Positions 1 through 8,843 are shown, counted from the stretch's first letter. The stretch is DNA of 64,000 bases from a bacterium (GCA_026708015.1 JAPOVT010000023.1:22644-86643), one strand, 5' to 3'. The notes: generated by a model not told the origin, from the letters alone. Translations and numbers: made by a program.

Positions 1-2
1 GG

Positions 3-1616
3 TTCCAAAACGCCCCCGACGGCGGCTGGTTCGCCTACGCCCCCAACACCGGTCTGCTGTTCTCACCGTCCAAGGGCATCGACTTCTACGCCGTCGGCTT
101 GCAGATACTCGGCATCGCGTCGCTGGTCAGCGCCATAAATCTGATCGTGACCGTGTTGAACATGCGAACGCCGGGTATGAGCTTCTTCCGAATGCCGGTG
201 CTCACCTGGATGCTGCTCATCACCCAGTTCCTGTTGCTGTTCGCCCTGCCGGTGATCACCGTGGCGCTGTTCCTGTTGATGTTCGACCGGCTGTGGGACG
301 CCAACTTCTTCAACGTGGAGGCCGGGGCCGATCCGCTGCTGTGGCAGCACCTGTTCTGGATATTCGGCCATCCCGAGGTGTACATCCTGATATTGCCCGC
401 CTTCGGGATCGTGTCGGAGATCATCCCCACGTTCTCCCGCAAGCCCCTGTTCGGCTACCACTTCATGGTCGCCTCCGGCATCGCCATCGGCTTCATGGGC
501 TGGGGGGTGTGGGCCCACCACATGTTCACCTCCGGCGTGGGGCCGCTGTCGGTGGCGGCGTTCTCGGTGTCCACCATGTTCATCGCCGTGCCCACCGGGG
601 TGAAGATCCTCAACTGGCTGGCCACCATGTACCGGGGTCGATTGCGATTTACCACCCCCATGCTCTACGCCGTGGGCGTGGTGTCGATGTTCACCATCGG
701 CGGCCTGTCCGGGGTGACCCACTCCATCGCGCCCTCTGACACCCAGCAAACCGACACCTATTACATCGTGGCCCACTTCCACTATGTGATCTTCGGCGGG
801 GCGCTGCTGGGGCTGTTCGGCGGCTTCTACTACTGGTGGCCCAAGGCGTTCGGCTACAAGCTGAACGAGGCGTGGGGCAAGGCCAGCTTCTGGGTGATGC
901 TCATCGGGTTCAACTTCACGTTCGGCCCCATGCACATCCTCGGCTTGCAGGGCATGTCCCGGCGCATCGCCACCTATCGGGCCGACGAGGGCTTTGCCTT
1001 CTGGAACATGGTGGCCACGATCGGGGCGTTCGTCATTGCCATCGGGGTGGCCATGTTCTTCTGGAACGTGTACGTGAGCACCCGGAACTGGCGGCGGGCC
1101 GGTCGGCCCGATGTGGGCCCCGACCCCTGGGACGCCCGAGGGCTGGAGTGGATGACCGCCTCCCCGGTGCCCGAGCACAATTTTGACGAAGACATCCAGG
1201 TGGACCGCCTCGATCATTTCTGGCACCGCAAGTACGGCGTCGACGAGAACCACCGGGTGGTCAGGGCCGCCCCCACCTCGGAGATCGCCCACGACGGCAG
1301 CAACACCAACGTGCATTTGCCGTCGCCGTCGTACTGGCCCATTGTGCTCGGCGGCGGCATCCTGCTGGTGGGCTACGGCCTCATCTACAACTTGTGGCTG
1401 GCCGCTGCCGGGCTGGTGTTCTTGGTGGCCTCCATCTACGGCTGGATTCTGGAGCCGGCCGACGACCCCGACGCTGCCGGCCACCACGACGACGGCCACG
1501 ATCACGGCGACCCCGACAGCAACGGCGGGCCCAGCGGCAATGGCGATTCCGCCTCGGCGGAGGCGCCCGCCGGCGATTCGGCAGAAGCCGAGGAGGAGGC
1601 AGCGACCGTTGGCTGA
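3..1616 (+). CDS. ctaD: Cytochrome c oxidase subunit I (partial, 5' end outside window)
   Basis: Catalytic subunit of the aa3-type haem-copper oxidase, which reduces O2 to water and pumps protons in the cytoplasmic membrane. The frame is open from base 3, so the N-terminus lies upstream. The cross-linked His-Pro-Glu-Val-Tyr motif is at 369-383, the CuB His-His pair at 516-521, and the His-Phe-His ligands of haem a3 and haem a at 774-782. Many hydrophobic helices are visible. After the core come two extra membrane segments (about 1333-1450) and an acidic, His/Asp-rich C-terminal tail that is probably disordered. It is the first gene of a ctaD-ctaE-ctaF-ctaG run. Identification is secure; only the missing start is uncertain. 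Confidence 0.97.
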   Translation, partial: FQNAPDGGWFAYAPNTGLLFSPSKGIDFYAVGLQILGIASLVSAINLIVTVLNMRTPGMSFFRMPVLTWMLLITQFLLLFALPVITVALFLLMFDRLWDANFFNVEAGADPLLWQHLFWIFGHPEVYILILPAFGIVSEIIPTFSRKPLFGYHFMVASGIAIGFMGWGVWAHHMFTSGVGPLSVAAFSVSTMFIAVPTGVKILNWLATMYRGRLRFTTPMLYAVGVVSMFTIGGLSGVTHSIAPSDTQQTDTYYIVAHFHYVIFGGALLGLFGGFYYWWPKAFGYKLNEAWGKASFWVMLIGFNFTFGPMHILGLQGMSRRIATYRADEGFAFWNMVATIGAFVIAIGVAMFFWNVYVSTRNWRRAGRPDVGPDPWDARGLEWMTASPVPEHNFDEDIQVDRLDHFWHRKYGVDENHRVVRAAPTSEIAHDGSNTNVHLPSPSYWPIVLGGGILLVGYGLIYNLWLAAAGLVFLVASIYGWILEPADDPDAAGHHDDGHDHGDPDSNGGPSGNGDSASAEAPAGDSAEAEEEAATVG

Positions 1617-1620
1617 CACC

Positions 1621-2238
1621 ATGACTGCCGAAACCACGGCCAGCGAGGCCGCCGCCCACGCCGAGGGCCACCACACCAGCACCGGCATCTCCAACGAGAA
1701 GCTGGCCATGTGGGTGTTCCTGGGCTCGGAGTGCCTGCTGTTCGGCGGGCTCATCTCCGTATACATGTTCAACAAGGGTCGCATCGGTCCCAACGATGTC
1801 GGACCCGAAGACGTGTTCGACATCCCCTTCACGTCGGTCAGCTCGTTCGTGTTGCTGATGAGTTCGCTCACCATGGTGTTCGCGGTGTCGGCCATCGCCC
1901 GGGGCGATCTGCGGGGCAACCGCATCTGGTTGGCCGCCACTGCCGCCCTGGGGGCCACATTCGTGGCTGGACAGGTGTACGAGTTCACCGCCTTCTACAG
2001 CGAGGGCCTCGGGTTCACCACCAACCTGTTCGGCTCCGCCTTCTACGCCCTCACCGGATTCCACGGTGCTCACGTCACCTTAGGCATCATCATGCTCATG
2101 TCGCTGCTGGTGATGTCGCTGCGGGGCAACCTCACCCAAGAGCGGGCCGAGACCGTGGAGATCATCGGCCTGTACTGGCACTTCGTCGACATCGTCTGGA
2201 TCGTGATCTTCACGATCGTGTACCTCTTCCCACAGTAG
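1621..2238 (+). CDS. ctaE: Cytochrome c oxidase subunit III
   Basis: Non-catalytic core subunit of the aa3 oxidase, 205 residues, in the five-helix short form typical of actinobacteria. Recognisable segments are KLAMWVFLGSE in helix 1, GFHGAHVTLG in the middle and YWHFVDIVWIVIF at the C-terminus, the last carrying the conserved Trp-His-Phe-Val-Asp motif. The ATG lies 4 bp after the ctaD stop. An in-frame TTG at 1609 overlaps the ctaD end and is an alternative start. The tight spacing implies translation coupled to ctaD. Confidence 0.94.
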   Translation: MTAETTASEAAAHAEGHHTSTGISNEKLAMWVFLGSECLLFGGLISVYMFNKGRIGPNDVGPEDVFDIPFTSVSSFVLLMSSLTMVFAVSAIARGDLRGNRIWLAATAALGATFVAGQVYEFTAFYSEGLGFTTNLFGSAFYALTGFHGAHVTLGIIMLMSLLVMSLRGNLTQERAETVEIIGLYWHFVDIVWIVIFTIVYLFPQ

Positions 2239-2246
2239 GGTTCGCC

Positions 2247-2597
2247 ATGGCCACCGTCACCCCTGATTCCCAAGACACGGCCCACGCCGCCGACGAGCAC
2301 GCGTCGGGCAACGGCCATACCCACCCCACCGATTGGCTCTATGTCAAAGTGGCCATCGCCCTTGCGCTGCTCACTGCATTCGAGGTGTTCACCTACTTCG
2401 AGTCGGTCCACGGCTGGGGCGACACCGCCATCATCGTGATGCTCATCCTCATGATGCTGGTGAAGTTCTTCTTGGTGGTGGCCTTCTTCATGCACCTGAA
2501 GTTCGACTCTCCGATCTTCTGGCGACTATTTGTGTTCGGCCTGATATTGGCCATGGCGGTGTACATGGTCATGCTCACCGCGTTCCGCTTCTGGTAG
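2247..2597 (+). CDS. ctaF: Cytochrome c oxidase subunit IV-like membrane protein
   Basis: Small accessory subunit of the haem-copper oxidase, 116 residues. A polar His-containing N-terminus of about 30 residues is followed by three hydrophobic helices, with the family-typical FFMHLKFD segment between helices 2 and 3. It starts 8 bp after ctaE and precedes ctaG, the expected place for the prokaryotic COX4/CyoD-like subunit. The gene symbol rests on position and topology; sequence conservation in this family is low. Confidence 0.85.
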   Translation: MATVTPDSQDTAHAADEHASGNGHTHPTDWLYVKVAIALALLTAFEVFTYFESVHGWGDTAIIVMLILMMLVKFFLVVAFFMHLKFDSPIFWRLFVFGLILAMAVYMVMLTAFRFW

Positions 2598-2611
2598 ACG
2601 GGCTGGCTCTC

Positions 2612-3523
2612 GTGGTGTTCGCCGCTGACACCGACATCTGGCGGTACCAGCCCCACGCCGAAGTCTGGATCATCCTGCTGGCTGGGATCATGATGGCCTG
2701 GTACGCGGCCCGGATCATTGCCCCCAAAGCCTTCCCGGGCGGCGAAGCCCCGTTCGCCCGCTACCACAAGCTGGCCTTCATCGGAGCAATGGTGCTGCTT
2801 TGGGTGGCCAGCGACTGGCCCATGCACGACATCTCCGAGGAGTACCTGTACTCGGTCCACATGATCCAGCACTTGCTCATCACCCTGGTGGTGCCCCCGC
2901 TGTTGTGGGCCGCGATTCCCGAATGGCTGGCCCGGTTGGCGCTCAGCGGCGATGGCAGCGTCGGCGTCTGGGTGCGGCGGCTAGCCCGCCCGGTGGCCGC
3001 CGGGTTGCTGTTCAACTTCATGGTGGCGGTGAGCCACATTCCCTGGGTGGTCAACACGTCGGTGGAGAGCGGCGCCCTGCACTACTTCGTCCACCTGCTG
3101 CTGTTTGCCACTGCCATGTTGATGTGGCTGCCGGTGTGCGGCCCGATACCCGAATTGCATATGCGGGAGCCGGGCAAGATGGTCTACCTGTTCTTGATGT
3201 CGGTGGTGCCCACCGTGCCCGGCGGGTTCTTGACCTTCGCCCAAGGGGCGCTATACAGCGCCTACGACCACGACGTGCGCTTGTGGGGCATCGGCATTCA
3301 GGCCGACCAGCAGGCCGCCGGGCTCATCATGAAGGTGGTGGGCGGCATGTATTTGTGGACGTGGATCGGCGTACTCTTCTTCCGCTGGGCCGGCAAACAG
3401 CAGCAGGCCAACACCCAGATGCGGGTGGTGACCACCGTTCCGACCGGGCCCATCGCCGCTGACACCCGGGTCTCGGTCACTTCCGGTTCCAACGTCTCTC
3501 ACTCCACCAACGGTTCTCGATGA
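2612..3523 (+). CDS. ctaG: Cytochrome c oxidase assembly factor CtaG (caa3_CtaG family)
   Basis: Polytopic membrane protein of about 303 residues, related to the Bacillus CtaG family needed to assemble the CuA/CuB sites of the oxidase. Family hallmarks are HDISEEYLYSVHMIQH followed by LLITLVVPPLL, and the later conserved DQQAAGLIMKVVGG segment. The start is a GTG at 2612, with another GTG at 2615, 14 bp after the ctaF stop. Longer upstream extension of the frame overlaps ctaF and is not credible. The last codons overlap serS by ATGA, so serS is probably co-translated. Confidence 0.88.
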   Translation: MVFAADTDIWRYQPHAEVWIILLAGIMMAWYAARIIAPKAFPGGEAPFARYHKLAFIGAMVLLWVASDWPMHDISEEYLYSVHMIQHLLITLVVPPLLWAAIPEWLARLALSGDGSVGVWVRRLARPVAAGLLFNFMVAVSHIPWVVNTSVESGALHYFVHLLLFATAMLMWLPVCGPIPELHMREPGKMVYLFLMSVVPTVPGGFLTFAQGALYSAYDHDVRLWGIGIQADQQAAGLIMKVVGGMYLWTWIGVLFFRWAGKQQQANTQMRVVTTVPTGPIAADTRVSVTSGSNVSHSTNGSR

Positions 3524-4794
3524 TCGATCTGCGCCTGGTGCGCACCGACTACGACGCGGTTGCGGCTGCGATGGCCCGCCGGAGGATCGACCTATCGGAA
3601 CTTGAGCAGGTGGCCGCCCTGGATGAGCGCCATCGCCATCTCACTACCGAGCGCGATGCGATGCGCCATGAGGTCAAGGAGCTGTCCCAGCAAGTCGGCC
3701 AGCTCAAGCGCGATGGCCGCGACGCCGAGGCCGACGAGGCCGCGGCCGAGAGCCGCAAGCTAGGCGAGCAGGGTAAGGCCCTGGCCGCTGAGGCCGACAC
3801 GGTGGCTGCCGAGATCCACGACCTGCTGCTGCACATCCCCAACTTGCCTGCCGCCGATGCCCCCGAAGGCGAAGATGAGAGCGACAACCCAGTGCTCCGG
3901 GTGGAGAACTTCGACCCCGATTCCTACGGCGAGCACCAGCGGGTGCCCCACTGGGAGTTCGCGATGGAGGCCGGGTGGCTGGATATGGAGCGGGCGGCCA
4001 AGTTGTCGGGGTCAATGTTCGCCATGCTCCGGGGACCGGGGGCGGCGCTGGCCCGGGCCATGGTCCAGTTCGGCCTCGACCGCAACGCCGACCGCTACGA
4101 GGAGATCCGCCCGCCCACCCTGGTCCACAGCCAGGTGATGGTGAGCACCGGCCAGCTTCCCAAGTTCGCCGACGACGCCTACTGGTTGGAGCGCGACGAC
4201 TTGTGGGCTATCCCCACTGCCGAGGTTCCCCTCACTTCGCTGGCTTCCGGCGAGATTCTCGACGAGGCCGACCTGCCCATGAGGATGATGGCCTACACCC
4301 CCTGCTACCGCCGGGAGGCCGGGGCCGCGGGCCGCGACACCCGGGGCCTGCTGCGGGTCCACGAGTTCGACAAGGTGGAGATCTTGGCCTACGCCACTCC
4401 CGAGCAGGCCCCCGCCATCCACGCCGAGATCCTGGAGCGGGCCGAGGCCGCAGTGGCCGAGTTGGGCTTGGCCTACCGCATCGTGGACATCTGCACCGGC
4501 GATTTGGGCCAGGCCCACCACCGGTCGTGGGACGTGGAGGTGTACGCCCCCGGCGCCGACCAGTGGCTGGAAGTGTCGTCGGTGTCCTGGTACTCCGACT
4601 ACCAGGCCCGCCGGGCCAACCTGCGCTACCGGCCCGCGGGGGAGAAGGGCACCCGCATCCTCCACACCCTCAACGGCTCCGCCCTCGCCGTCCCCCGAGT
4701 GTGGGCCGCCCTAGTGGAGACTCACCGCCGGCCCGACGGCTCCGTGGTCATCCCCGAACCCCTCCGCCCCTATCTGGGCCGCGACGTTCTCTGA
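3520..4794 (+). CDS. serS: Seryl-tRNA synthetase
   Basis: Class II aminoacyl-tRNA synthetase charging tRNA-Ser in the cytoplasm, 424 residues, a normal length. Residues 1-110 form the heptad-rich, charged N-terminal coiled-coil arm. Motif 2 is seen as TPCYRREAGAAGRDTRGLLR followed by HEFDKVE, and motif 3 near the C-terminus as NGSALAVPRVWAALVE. The start ATG overlaps the ctaG stop (ATGA), tying it to the oxidase operon. The 3' end converges on the DUF4143 ATPase with only 10 bp between stops. Confidence 0.96.
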   Translation: MIDLRLVRTDYDAVAAAMARRRIDLSELEQVAALDERHRHLTTERDAMRHEVKELSQQVGQLKRDGRDAEADEAAAESRKLGEQGKALAAEADTVAAEIHDLLLHIPNLPAADAPEGEDESDNPVLRVENFDPDSYGEHQRVPHWEFAMEAGWLDMERAAKLSGSMFAMLRGPGAALARAMVQFGLDRNADRYEEIRPPTLVHSQVMVSTGQLPKFADDAYWLERDDLWAIPTAEVPLTSLASGEILDEADLPMRMMAYTPCYRREAGAAGRDTRGLLRVHEFDKVEILAYATPEQAPAIHAEILERAEAAVAELGLAYRIVDICTGDLGQAHHRSWDVEVYAPGADQWLEVSSVSWYSDYQARRANLRYRPAGEKGTRILHTLNGSALAVPRVWAALVETHRRPDGSVVIPEPLRPYLGRDVL

Positions 4795-4804
4795 TTCTGT
4801 CTAG

Positions 4805-5956
4805 CTAGGCAAGCTCGCCTAGCCACAGTTGGGAGGCGAAATCGGTGGCGGGCAAGATGTCGATTCCATCGTCAGTGCGCCGCGCCCGAGGTTCGAGGCA
4901 TACCACCAATCTGCGGACACCGGGATGCTCTTCGGCCAGGGTTCGGAGGCCTTTGAGGTGCTTGCGGGTGATATTGGCGGTTGCTTTCGCCTCGATGGCC
5001 AGGCGCATGTCTCCGATCACGAAGTCGACCTCGATGCCGCTGGGGAGCCGCCAGTATGTGAGGGGCTCGTCGAGGTCGCGGTAGGAGGCGAAGGCGGAGA
5101 GTTCGTGGAAGACCCAGTTCTCGAATGCCTTGCCGTACACATCTGAGCCGCGTTCGAGTTCGCCTCGGCGGGCTAGGCGGTTCACGACGCCCACGTCGTC
5201 GAAGTAGAGCTTGGGCGCCCCCGAGAGGCGGCGCTTGGCCCGCCGTTGCCAGCGCGGCAGCCACCGGGCCAACAGCGTGTCCGTGAGGATGTCGAAGTAG
5301 GACTTAGCGGTGGGGCCCGACACGCCGCAATCGCGGGCGATGTTTGAGTAGTTGACGGGATCGCCGTCGCTTAGGGCGGCCGCGTCGAGGAAGCTCGAGA
5401 ACGCAGGCAGGTTTCGCACCAGGCCCTCGGCGGCTACCTCTTCCCGCAAATAGTCGGCGATGTAGGAATCGAGCAGCTGTCGTGGCCTTGCCGACTCGTA
5501 GATTCTGGGCAGGTAGCCGTGGTTGAGCGCCCGGTCGAGGTTGAACGCATCCCCGATCTCACCGGCGGTCAAGCCCCGCATCTCATAGCGGATGGCGCGT
5601 CCGCCGAGCAGATTCGCCCCGCCTCGGCGCACCTTTCTGGCACTCGACCCGCAGAGCGCGAAGCACAGCCCGCGGTTCTCCATCAGCCAGTGCACCTCGT
5701 CGAGCAGCGCGGGGACCTTCTGGATCTCGTCGATCACCACCTGCCGGGACGGGTCGGGGCCCGATGCCTCGAGTTCCTCCCGCAGCAGTTCGGGACGCAC
5801 CACATAGCGGCGGAACTCGTCTGCCTTCAGCAGATCAACCCACACGCCGTCGGGATAGTGCTGCTTGAGCAGGGTGCTCTTACCCGCCTGCCGCGGCCCC
5901 CACAGAAAGAAGGTCTCCGCCCCCGATTCGGGCAGCGAAAGCTCTCGTTCAAACAT
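4805..5956 (-). CDS. AAA-family ATPase with DUF4143 domain
   Basis: Stand-alone ATPase of about 383 residues. The N-terminal P-loop is GPRQAGKST (near residues 21-29), followed by a Walker B-like VVIDEIQKVP and sensor CGSSARKV. A winged-helix stretch (NYSNIARDCGVSGPTAKSY) comes next, and the C-terminal DUF4143 part carries a nuclease-like core (GIEVDFVIGD then AIEAKAT). The family is abundant and its physiological role is unknown. I chose ATG at 5956; an in-frame TTG sits one codon upstream. It is a single-gene unit between serS and crcB with an AT-rich palindrome directly upstream. Two further paralogues occur at 23.2-25.6 kb. Confidence 0.88.
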   Translation of the reverse strand: MFERELSLPESGAETFFLWGPRQAGKSTLLKQHYPDGVWVDLLKADEFRRYVVRPELLREELEASGPDPSRQVVIDEIQKVPALLDEVHWLMENRGLCFALCGSSARKVRRGGANLLGGRAIRYEMRGLTAGEIGDAFNLDRALNHGYLPRIYESARPRQLLDSYIADYLREEVAAEGLVRNLPAFSSFLDAAALSDGDPVNYSNIARDCGVSGPTAKSYFDILTDTLLARWLPRWQRRAKRRLSGAPKLYFDDVGVVNRLARRGELERGSDVYGKAFENWVFHELSAFASYRDLDEPLTYWRLPSGIEVDFVIGDMRLAIEAKATANITRKHLKGLRTLAEEHPGVRRLVVCLEPRARRTDDGIDILPATDFASQLWLGELA

Positions 5957-5960
5957 CAAC

Positions 5961-5984
5961 TTTAGAATATCATGATGGTCTAAA
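5961..5984 (-). promoter_or_regulatory. Putative operator/promoter of the DUF4143 ATPase
   Basis: Strikingly AT-rich for this genome and directly upstream of the ATPase start. Arms TTTAGA (5961-5966) and TCTAAA (5979-5984) form an inverted repeat around an inner ATCATGAT palindrome. Position and symmetry suggest a repressor site overlapping the promoter. The DUF4143 protein has its own winged-helix segment, so autoregulation is possible but untested. Confidence 0.4.
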
Positions 5985-6031
5985 AGGTAGCTTCAGCAAA
6001 TGGAGAATCGACAGGCTCTGGCGCAAAGAAG

Positions 6032-6355
6032 CTAGTCCGAAATAATGAGCCCGGCGACGGCGGCGGCGAGGCCGAAGAAGAGGCTGACAAATGTGTAGGC
6101 GACGGCGCGGGGGCGGGTTAGGGCGGTCAGCTCTGCGACGAAGGTGGACAATGTGGTGAGTGATCCCAGGCCGCCGACGCCCACTGCGGTCATTACCGGA
6201 TTGCCAGTACCGACTAAGAGGCCCAGCGCGAAGCTGCCGAGCACATTCACTCCCAGGGTGCCCCACGGCCACGTCGGCGAGTTGAATTGCTGAGCGGTGG
6301 TGGCCCGAAGCAGGGTTCCGGCCACGGCCAGCACCGCGAATCCGAGCGCGGTCAC
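6032..6355 (-). CDS. crcB: Fluoride ion channel CrcB (second of a pair)
   Basis: Small four-helix membrane protein of 107 residues in the CrcB/Fluc family, which exports fluoride as dual-topology dimers. The GVNVLGSFALG segment in helix 2 and GLGSLTTLSTF in helix 3 are the family signature, including the Asn and Thr/Ser-Phe positions lining the pore. It starts with GTG overlapping the stop of the upstream crcB by 4 bp. Two adjacent, diverged crcB genes usually give an antiparallel heterodimer. Confidence 0.93.
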   Translation of the reverse strand: MTALGFAVLAVAGTLLRATTAQQFNSPTWPWGTLGVNVLGSFALGLLVGTGNPVMTAVGVGGLGSLTTLSTFVAELTALTRPRAVAYTFVSLFFGLAAAVAGLIISD

Positions 6356-6744
6356 TGGGCCCCCTGGGTGTTCGTCGGCCGTAGTGCAGCCCCGACCAAG
6401 GCCAGTGCCACTCCGCCCAATACGGACACAGCCAGATAACCGGCGGCATATCCCCAGCTGCCGTCACGGGCCATCTCCGCCACATCCACAGTCAGGGCTG
6501 AGAACGTGGTCAGGCTGCCGCAGAAACCGGTGCCCAGTCCGAGGCTCATCGGAAGCTGGGCCCGGGCTGACCAGGCGGCCGCCGCCAGATAGCCGAGCAC
6601 GAGGCAGCCGAACAGGTTGACGGCCAGCACCCCCCACGGCCAGATATCGGTGGCGGGCAAGACCTCGACCAGCCCCCAGCGCGCCCCTGCTCCGGCCAGC
6701 CCGCCTATCCCGACAGCAATTGCGGCCTGAGGTGAGAGAGACAA
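6352..6744 (-). CDS. crcB: Fluoride ion channel CrcB (first of a pair)
   Basis: CrcB/Fluc family membrane protein of 130 residues with four hydrophobic helices. AVNLFGCLVLG and GFCGSLTTFSAL match the conserved pore-lining segments. The start is a TTG at 6744, immediately after the ccdA stop at 6746, so it is probably translated from the ccdA transcript. No fluoride riboswitch can sit directly upstream because coding sequence abuts; any switch would have to lie at the head of the operon. Confidence 0.93.
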   Translation of the reverse strand: MSLSPQAAIAVGIGGLAGAGARWGLVEVLPATDIWPWGVLAVNLFGCLVLGYLAAAAWSARAQLPMSLGLGTGFCGSLTTFSALTVDVAEMARDGSWGYAAGYLAVSVLGGVALALVGAALRPTNTQGAQ

Positions 6745-6745
6745 G

Positions 6746-7873
6746 CTATGCGCTACCGCTCTCGGCCAAGGGCGGGCCAGGATCGCTCCGAGGCCGAAAT
6801 CGAATCCACAGCACGATGCCCACGATCACCGCGAGCAGCACCTCCCACAGCACCGGCCAGCGATCGGGGTCGGTGAACCAGTGGCCCACCCGCTCCGGAA
6901 TGTTGGCGATGGTCCGCACGATGGGCAGCACCAGCAAATCGCCCTGGTACTGGATTGCCTCTGACAGGGCGTATCCCACCGCAACCACCAAAGAGGCCGC
7001 GAGGAGCCAGGGTCGGGGGATGCTGCGGCGGAATGCCCACAGCAGCACAGCCAGCACCATGAAGGCGGTGGCCAGGCCGAAGCGGTTGCCGCCCACGTCG
7101 ATGATCCAGTTCTCCAGGCGGACCGATACCCGATTGGAAGCCTCCACGAACGGGTTGTTGGCGTCGAAGTCGTCGCGCAGCAGCACTTGGACTTCCCACC
7201 AGCCGTAGAACCCGAGCACCACACCGGCCACCACCAGGAAGCCGCCCGAGATCTTGTTTATATGAGGCAGCAGGCGCCGCATGTGGGCGGTGACCCCCGA
7301 GCGGCCCATGGCCACCGCCAGAGTCAAGAAGGTGATGACCAAGCCCATTCCCAGCGCGTAGGCCAAGAACCGCACGGTGCCCTCCCACACCCCGTCGGTG
7401 CTGAACGAGCCGCTGACCGATCCGAAGAACACCGGGCTGGCGCATCCCAGGGACACCACCGCATAAGACACCCCGAACAAGAAAATGGAGATCAGCCCTT
7501 GGCTATCGCCCCCCTTGGAAAGTCGGGGCACGGAGATCTTGGGTTCGAAGCCGGCCAGCATGGCGATGCCCAGCACCACCATGAGCCCGCTGATCACCAG
7601 CGTGATCCACGGACCTCGGTCGGCGATGGTGGATGTGGAGATGAGCGACGAGGTAAGCGCGCCGATGATGCCGAAGAAGGCCACAAAGCCGGCAGTGAGG
7701 GTGAGTCCGACCAGCAATCCCCGAAGGACATTTCGCCCGGTATCGGTGGATTGGTCTTGGCTTCCGATACCCAGGAAGTAGGCCAGGTACGCCGGCAACA
7801 TGGCGAACCCGCATGGGTTGACGGCGGCCACCAGACCGGCTCCGAACGGAACCGCCAATTCGAGGTCGAACAC
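6746..7873 (-). CDS. ccdA: CcdA/DsbD-like cytochrome c biogenesis membrane protein
   Basis: Polytopic membrane protein of 375 residues that moves reducing equivalents across the membrane to periplasmic-side thiol proteins. NPCGFAMLPAY near residues 19-29 holds the first redox Cys (Cys21); the partner lies in SLGCASPVFFG near residue 143. The family core is about 240 residues; here an extra C-terminal part with further membrane helices follows, as in several actinobacteria. It starts with GTG, 10 bp after the TlpA-like gene, which is the expected electron acceptor. Confidence 0.87.
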   Translation of the reverse strand: MFDLELAVPFGAGLVAAVNPCGFAMLPAYLAYFLGIGSQDQSTDTGRNVLRGLLVGLTLTAGFVAFFGIIGALTSSLISTSTIADRGPWITLVISGLMVVLGIAMLAGFEPKISVPRLSKGGDSQGLISIFLFGVSYAVVSLGCASPVFFGSVSGSFSTDGVWEGTVRFLAYALGMGLVITFLTLAVAMGRSGVTAHMRRLLPHINKISGGFLVVAGVVLGFYGWWEVQVLLRDDFDANNPFVEASNRVSVRLENWIIDVGGNRFGLATAFMVLAVLLWAFRRSIPRPWLLAASLVVAVGYALSEAIQYQGDLLVLPIVRTIANIPERVGHWFTDPDRWPVLWEVLLAVIVGIVLWIRFRPRSDPGPPLAESGSA

Positions 7874-7883
7874 AATCTGAAGG

Positions 7884-8390
7884 TTACGGCGTGAGATGCG
7901 TATTCAGGTGGTCAGCGATCTGGTCGGCGGTGAGGCCGCCGGTGTGCTGGTAGACGACTTCGCCGTCGGGGGCGATGAACAGGGTGGTGGGCATGCCCAG
8001 AATCTCGTGGGCGTTGCCGATGGCGGAGTTTGGGTCTATTCCGGTGGCATAGGTCACCCCGGTGTCGGCCACGATCTCCCGGGCCCTGGTGGGAGTGTCG
8101 TTGACGGCGAGGCCGACGAATGCGATGTCGGGGCGCTGTTGGTGGATGGATTCCAGGGCCGGCATCTCTGTTACGCACGGCGTACACCACGAGGCGAAAA
8201 AGTTGAGCACCACCGGACGGTTGAGGAAGGCGCCCACTGTGGTTGTGCCGCCGTCCAACAGTTCGAACTCGATGTCGGTGGCTTGGACGTCGTCGCCGGC
8301 GCCCGATCCACAGGAGCCGGCGACGACGGCGATCAGCGCCGAGGCGACGATCAGAGCGGCCGTGGCCAGCAGCCGACGCCGCCCGGCCAT
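7884..8390 (-). CDS. TlpA/ResA-like thioredoxin-fold lipoprotein
   Basis: Membrane-anchored thiol-disulfide oxidoreductase, about 168 residues from the ATG at 8390. A basic start (MAGRRRLL) and hydrophobic stretch lead to a lipobox ending AGSC (Cys27). The thioredoxin fold has the active site WCTPC (Cys69/Cys72) and a cis-Pro loop GMPTTLF. It probably receives electrons from the neighbouring CcdA and reduces apocytochrome c haem-binding cysteines for the oxidase chain. An upstream in-frame GTG at 8429 would overlap whiB7 by 23 bp. I prefer 8390 because it gives a normal signal peptide. Confidence 0.86.
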   Translation of the reverse strand: MAGRRRLLATAALIVASALIAVVAGSCGSGAGDDVQATDIEFELLDGGTTTVGAFLNRPVVLNFFASWCTPCVTEMPALESIHQQRPDIAFVGLAVNDTPTRAREIVADTGVTYATGIDPNSAIGNAHEILGMPTTLFIAPDGEVVYQHTGGLTADQIADHLNTHLTP

Positions 8391-8406
8391 CAGGCCAAAT
8401 CGGCCA

Positions 8407-8745
8407 TCAGGCCGAGCGGAGCCGCTCACGCAGGTGTACGGGCACCGGCACCTGGACGAACTCGTCCTCAGGACGGGGCACCTTGGCCGGACGACCCCGG
8501 CGACGCTTGCTGGTCAGCACCTTGCCGTTGCGGAACAACTGGCCGCCCCACACTCCCCACGGCTCGCGGCGAGCGATGGCGCCCTCTAGGCACTCGGCCA
8601 TTACCGGGCACTCGGCGCAGATGGCCTTGGCCCGGGAGATGTTCTGGAGCTCGTCGGAGAAGAAGATCTCCCCAAGCGAGGCGTCGATGGTGCGGCACGC
8701 GGCCTCCAAGCGCCACGGTGCGTTTTCAAAGAGCAGGGCCTCCAT
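8407..8745 (-). CDS. whiB7: WhiB7-type iron-sulfur transcriptional regulator
   Basis: WhiB-like protein of 112 residues. The four Fe-S cysteines are Cys17, Cys43, Cys46 and Cys52 (C...CxxC...C). They are followed by the turn EPWGVWGG (61-68) and an AT-hook RRGRPAK (82-88). The order Cys cluster, EPWGVWGG, AT-hook is diagnostic of WhiB7, the activator of intrinsic antibiotic resistance that binds the SigA region 4 and an AT-rich element next to the -35 box. The start ATG has a good AAAGGAGA site. A leader of roughly 280 nt with a small ORF and a strong hairpin precedes it, see 8818-9070. The C-terminal 24 residues after the AT-hook are longer than in mycobacterial WhiB7. Confidence 0.88.
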   Translation of the reverse strand: MEALLFENAPWRLEAACRTIDASLGEIFFSDELQNISRAKAICAECPVMAECLEGAIARREPWGVWGGQLFRNGKVLTSKRRRGRPAKVPRPEDEFVQVPVPVHLRERLRSA

Positions 8746-8817
8746 TGTTCTCTCCTTTCGGGGGTCTTCGGTTAGGTGCTTCCTGATGGTTGGTTGGGTG
8801 GTGGTTGCAAACTGAAA

Positions 8818-8843
8818 AGGCCGCCGGATTTTTCCGGCGGCCT
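8818..8843 (-). terminator. Rho-independent hairpin in the whiB7 leader (putative attenuator)
   Basis: A perfect 11-bp GC-rich stem (8833-8843 with 8818-8828) and 4-nt loop, followed on the minus strand by TTTT. It lies 73 nt before the whiB7 start and 28 nt after the stop of the leader ORF. Its 5' arm overlaps an alternative pairing partner at 8839-8846, so two exclusive folds are possible. It may also terminate transcripts coming from the MBL gene. Confidence 0.7.

Noticed and set aside
63..1988. 641-codon minus-strand open frame opposite ctaD/ctaE
   Set aside because: Antisense of genes identified by catalytic motifs; translation is His/Gly/Val-rich with no domain.
4805..4822. CTAGGC/GCCTAG hairpin at the convergent end of serS and the ATPase
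   Set aside because: Only 6 bp, no U-tract, and inside the ATPase coding end; not a convincing terminator.
6745..6760. Fluoride riboswitch before the crcB pair
   Set aside because: Coding sequence of ccdA ends 1 bp from the crcB start; no aptamer can fit.
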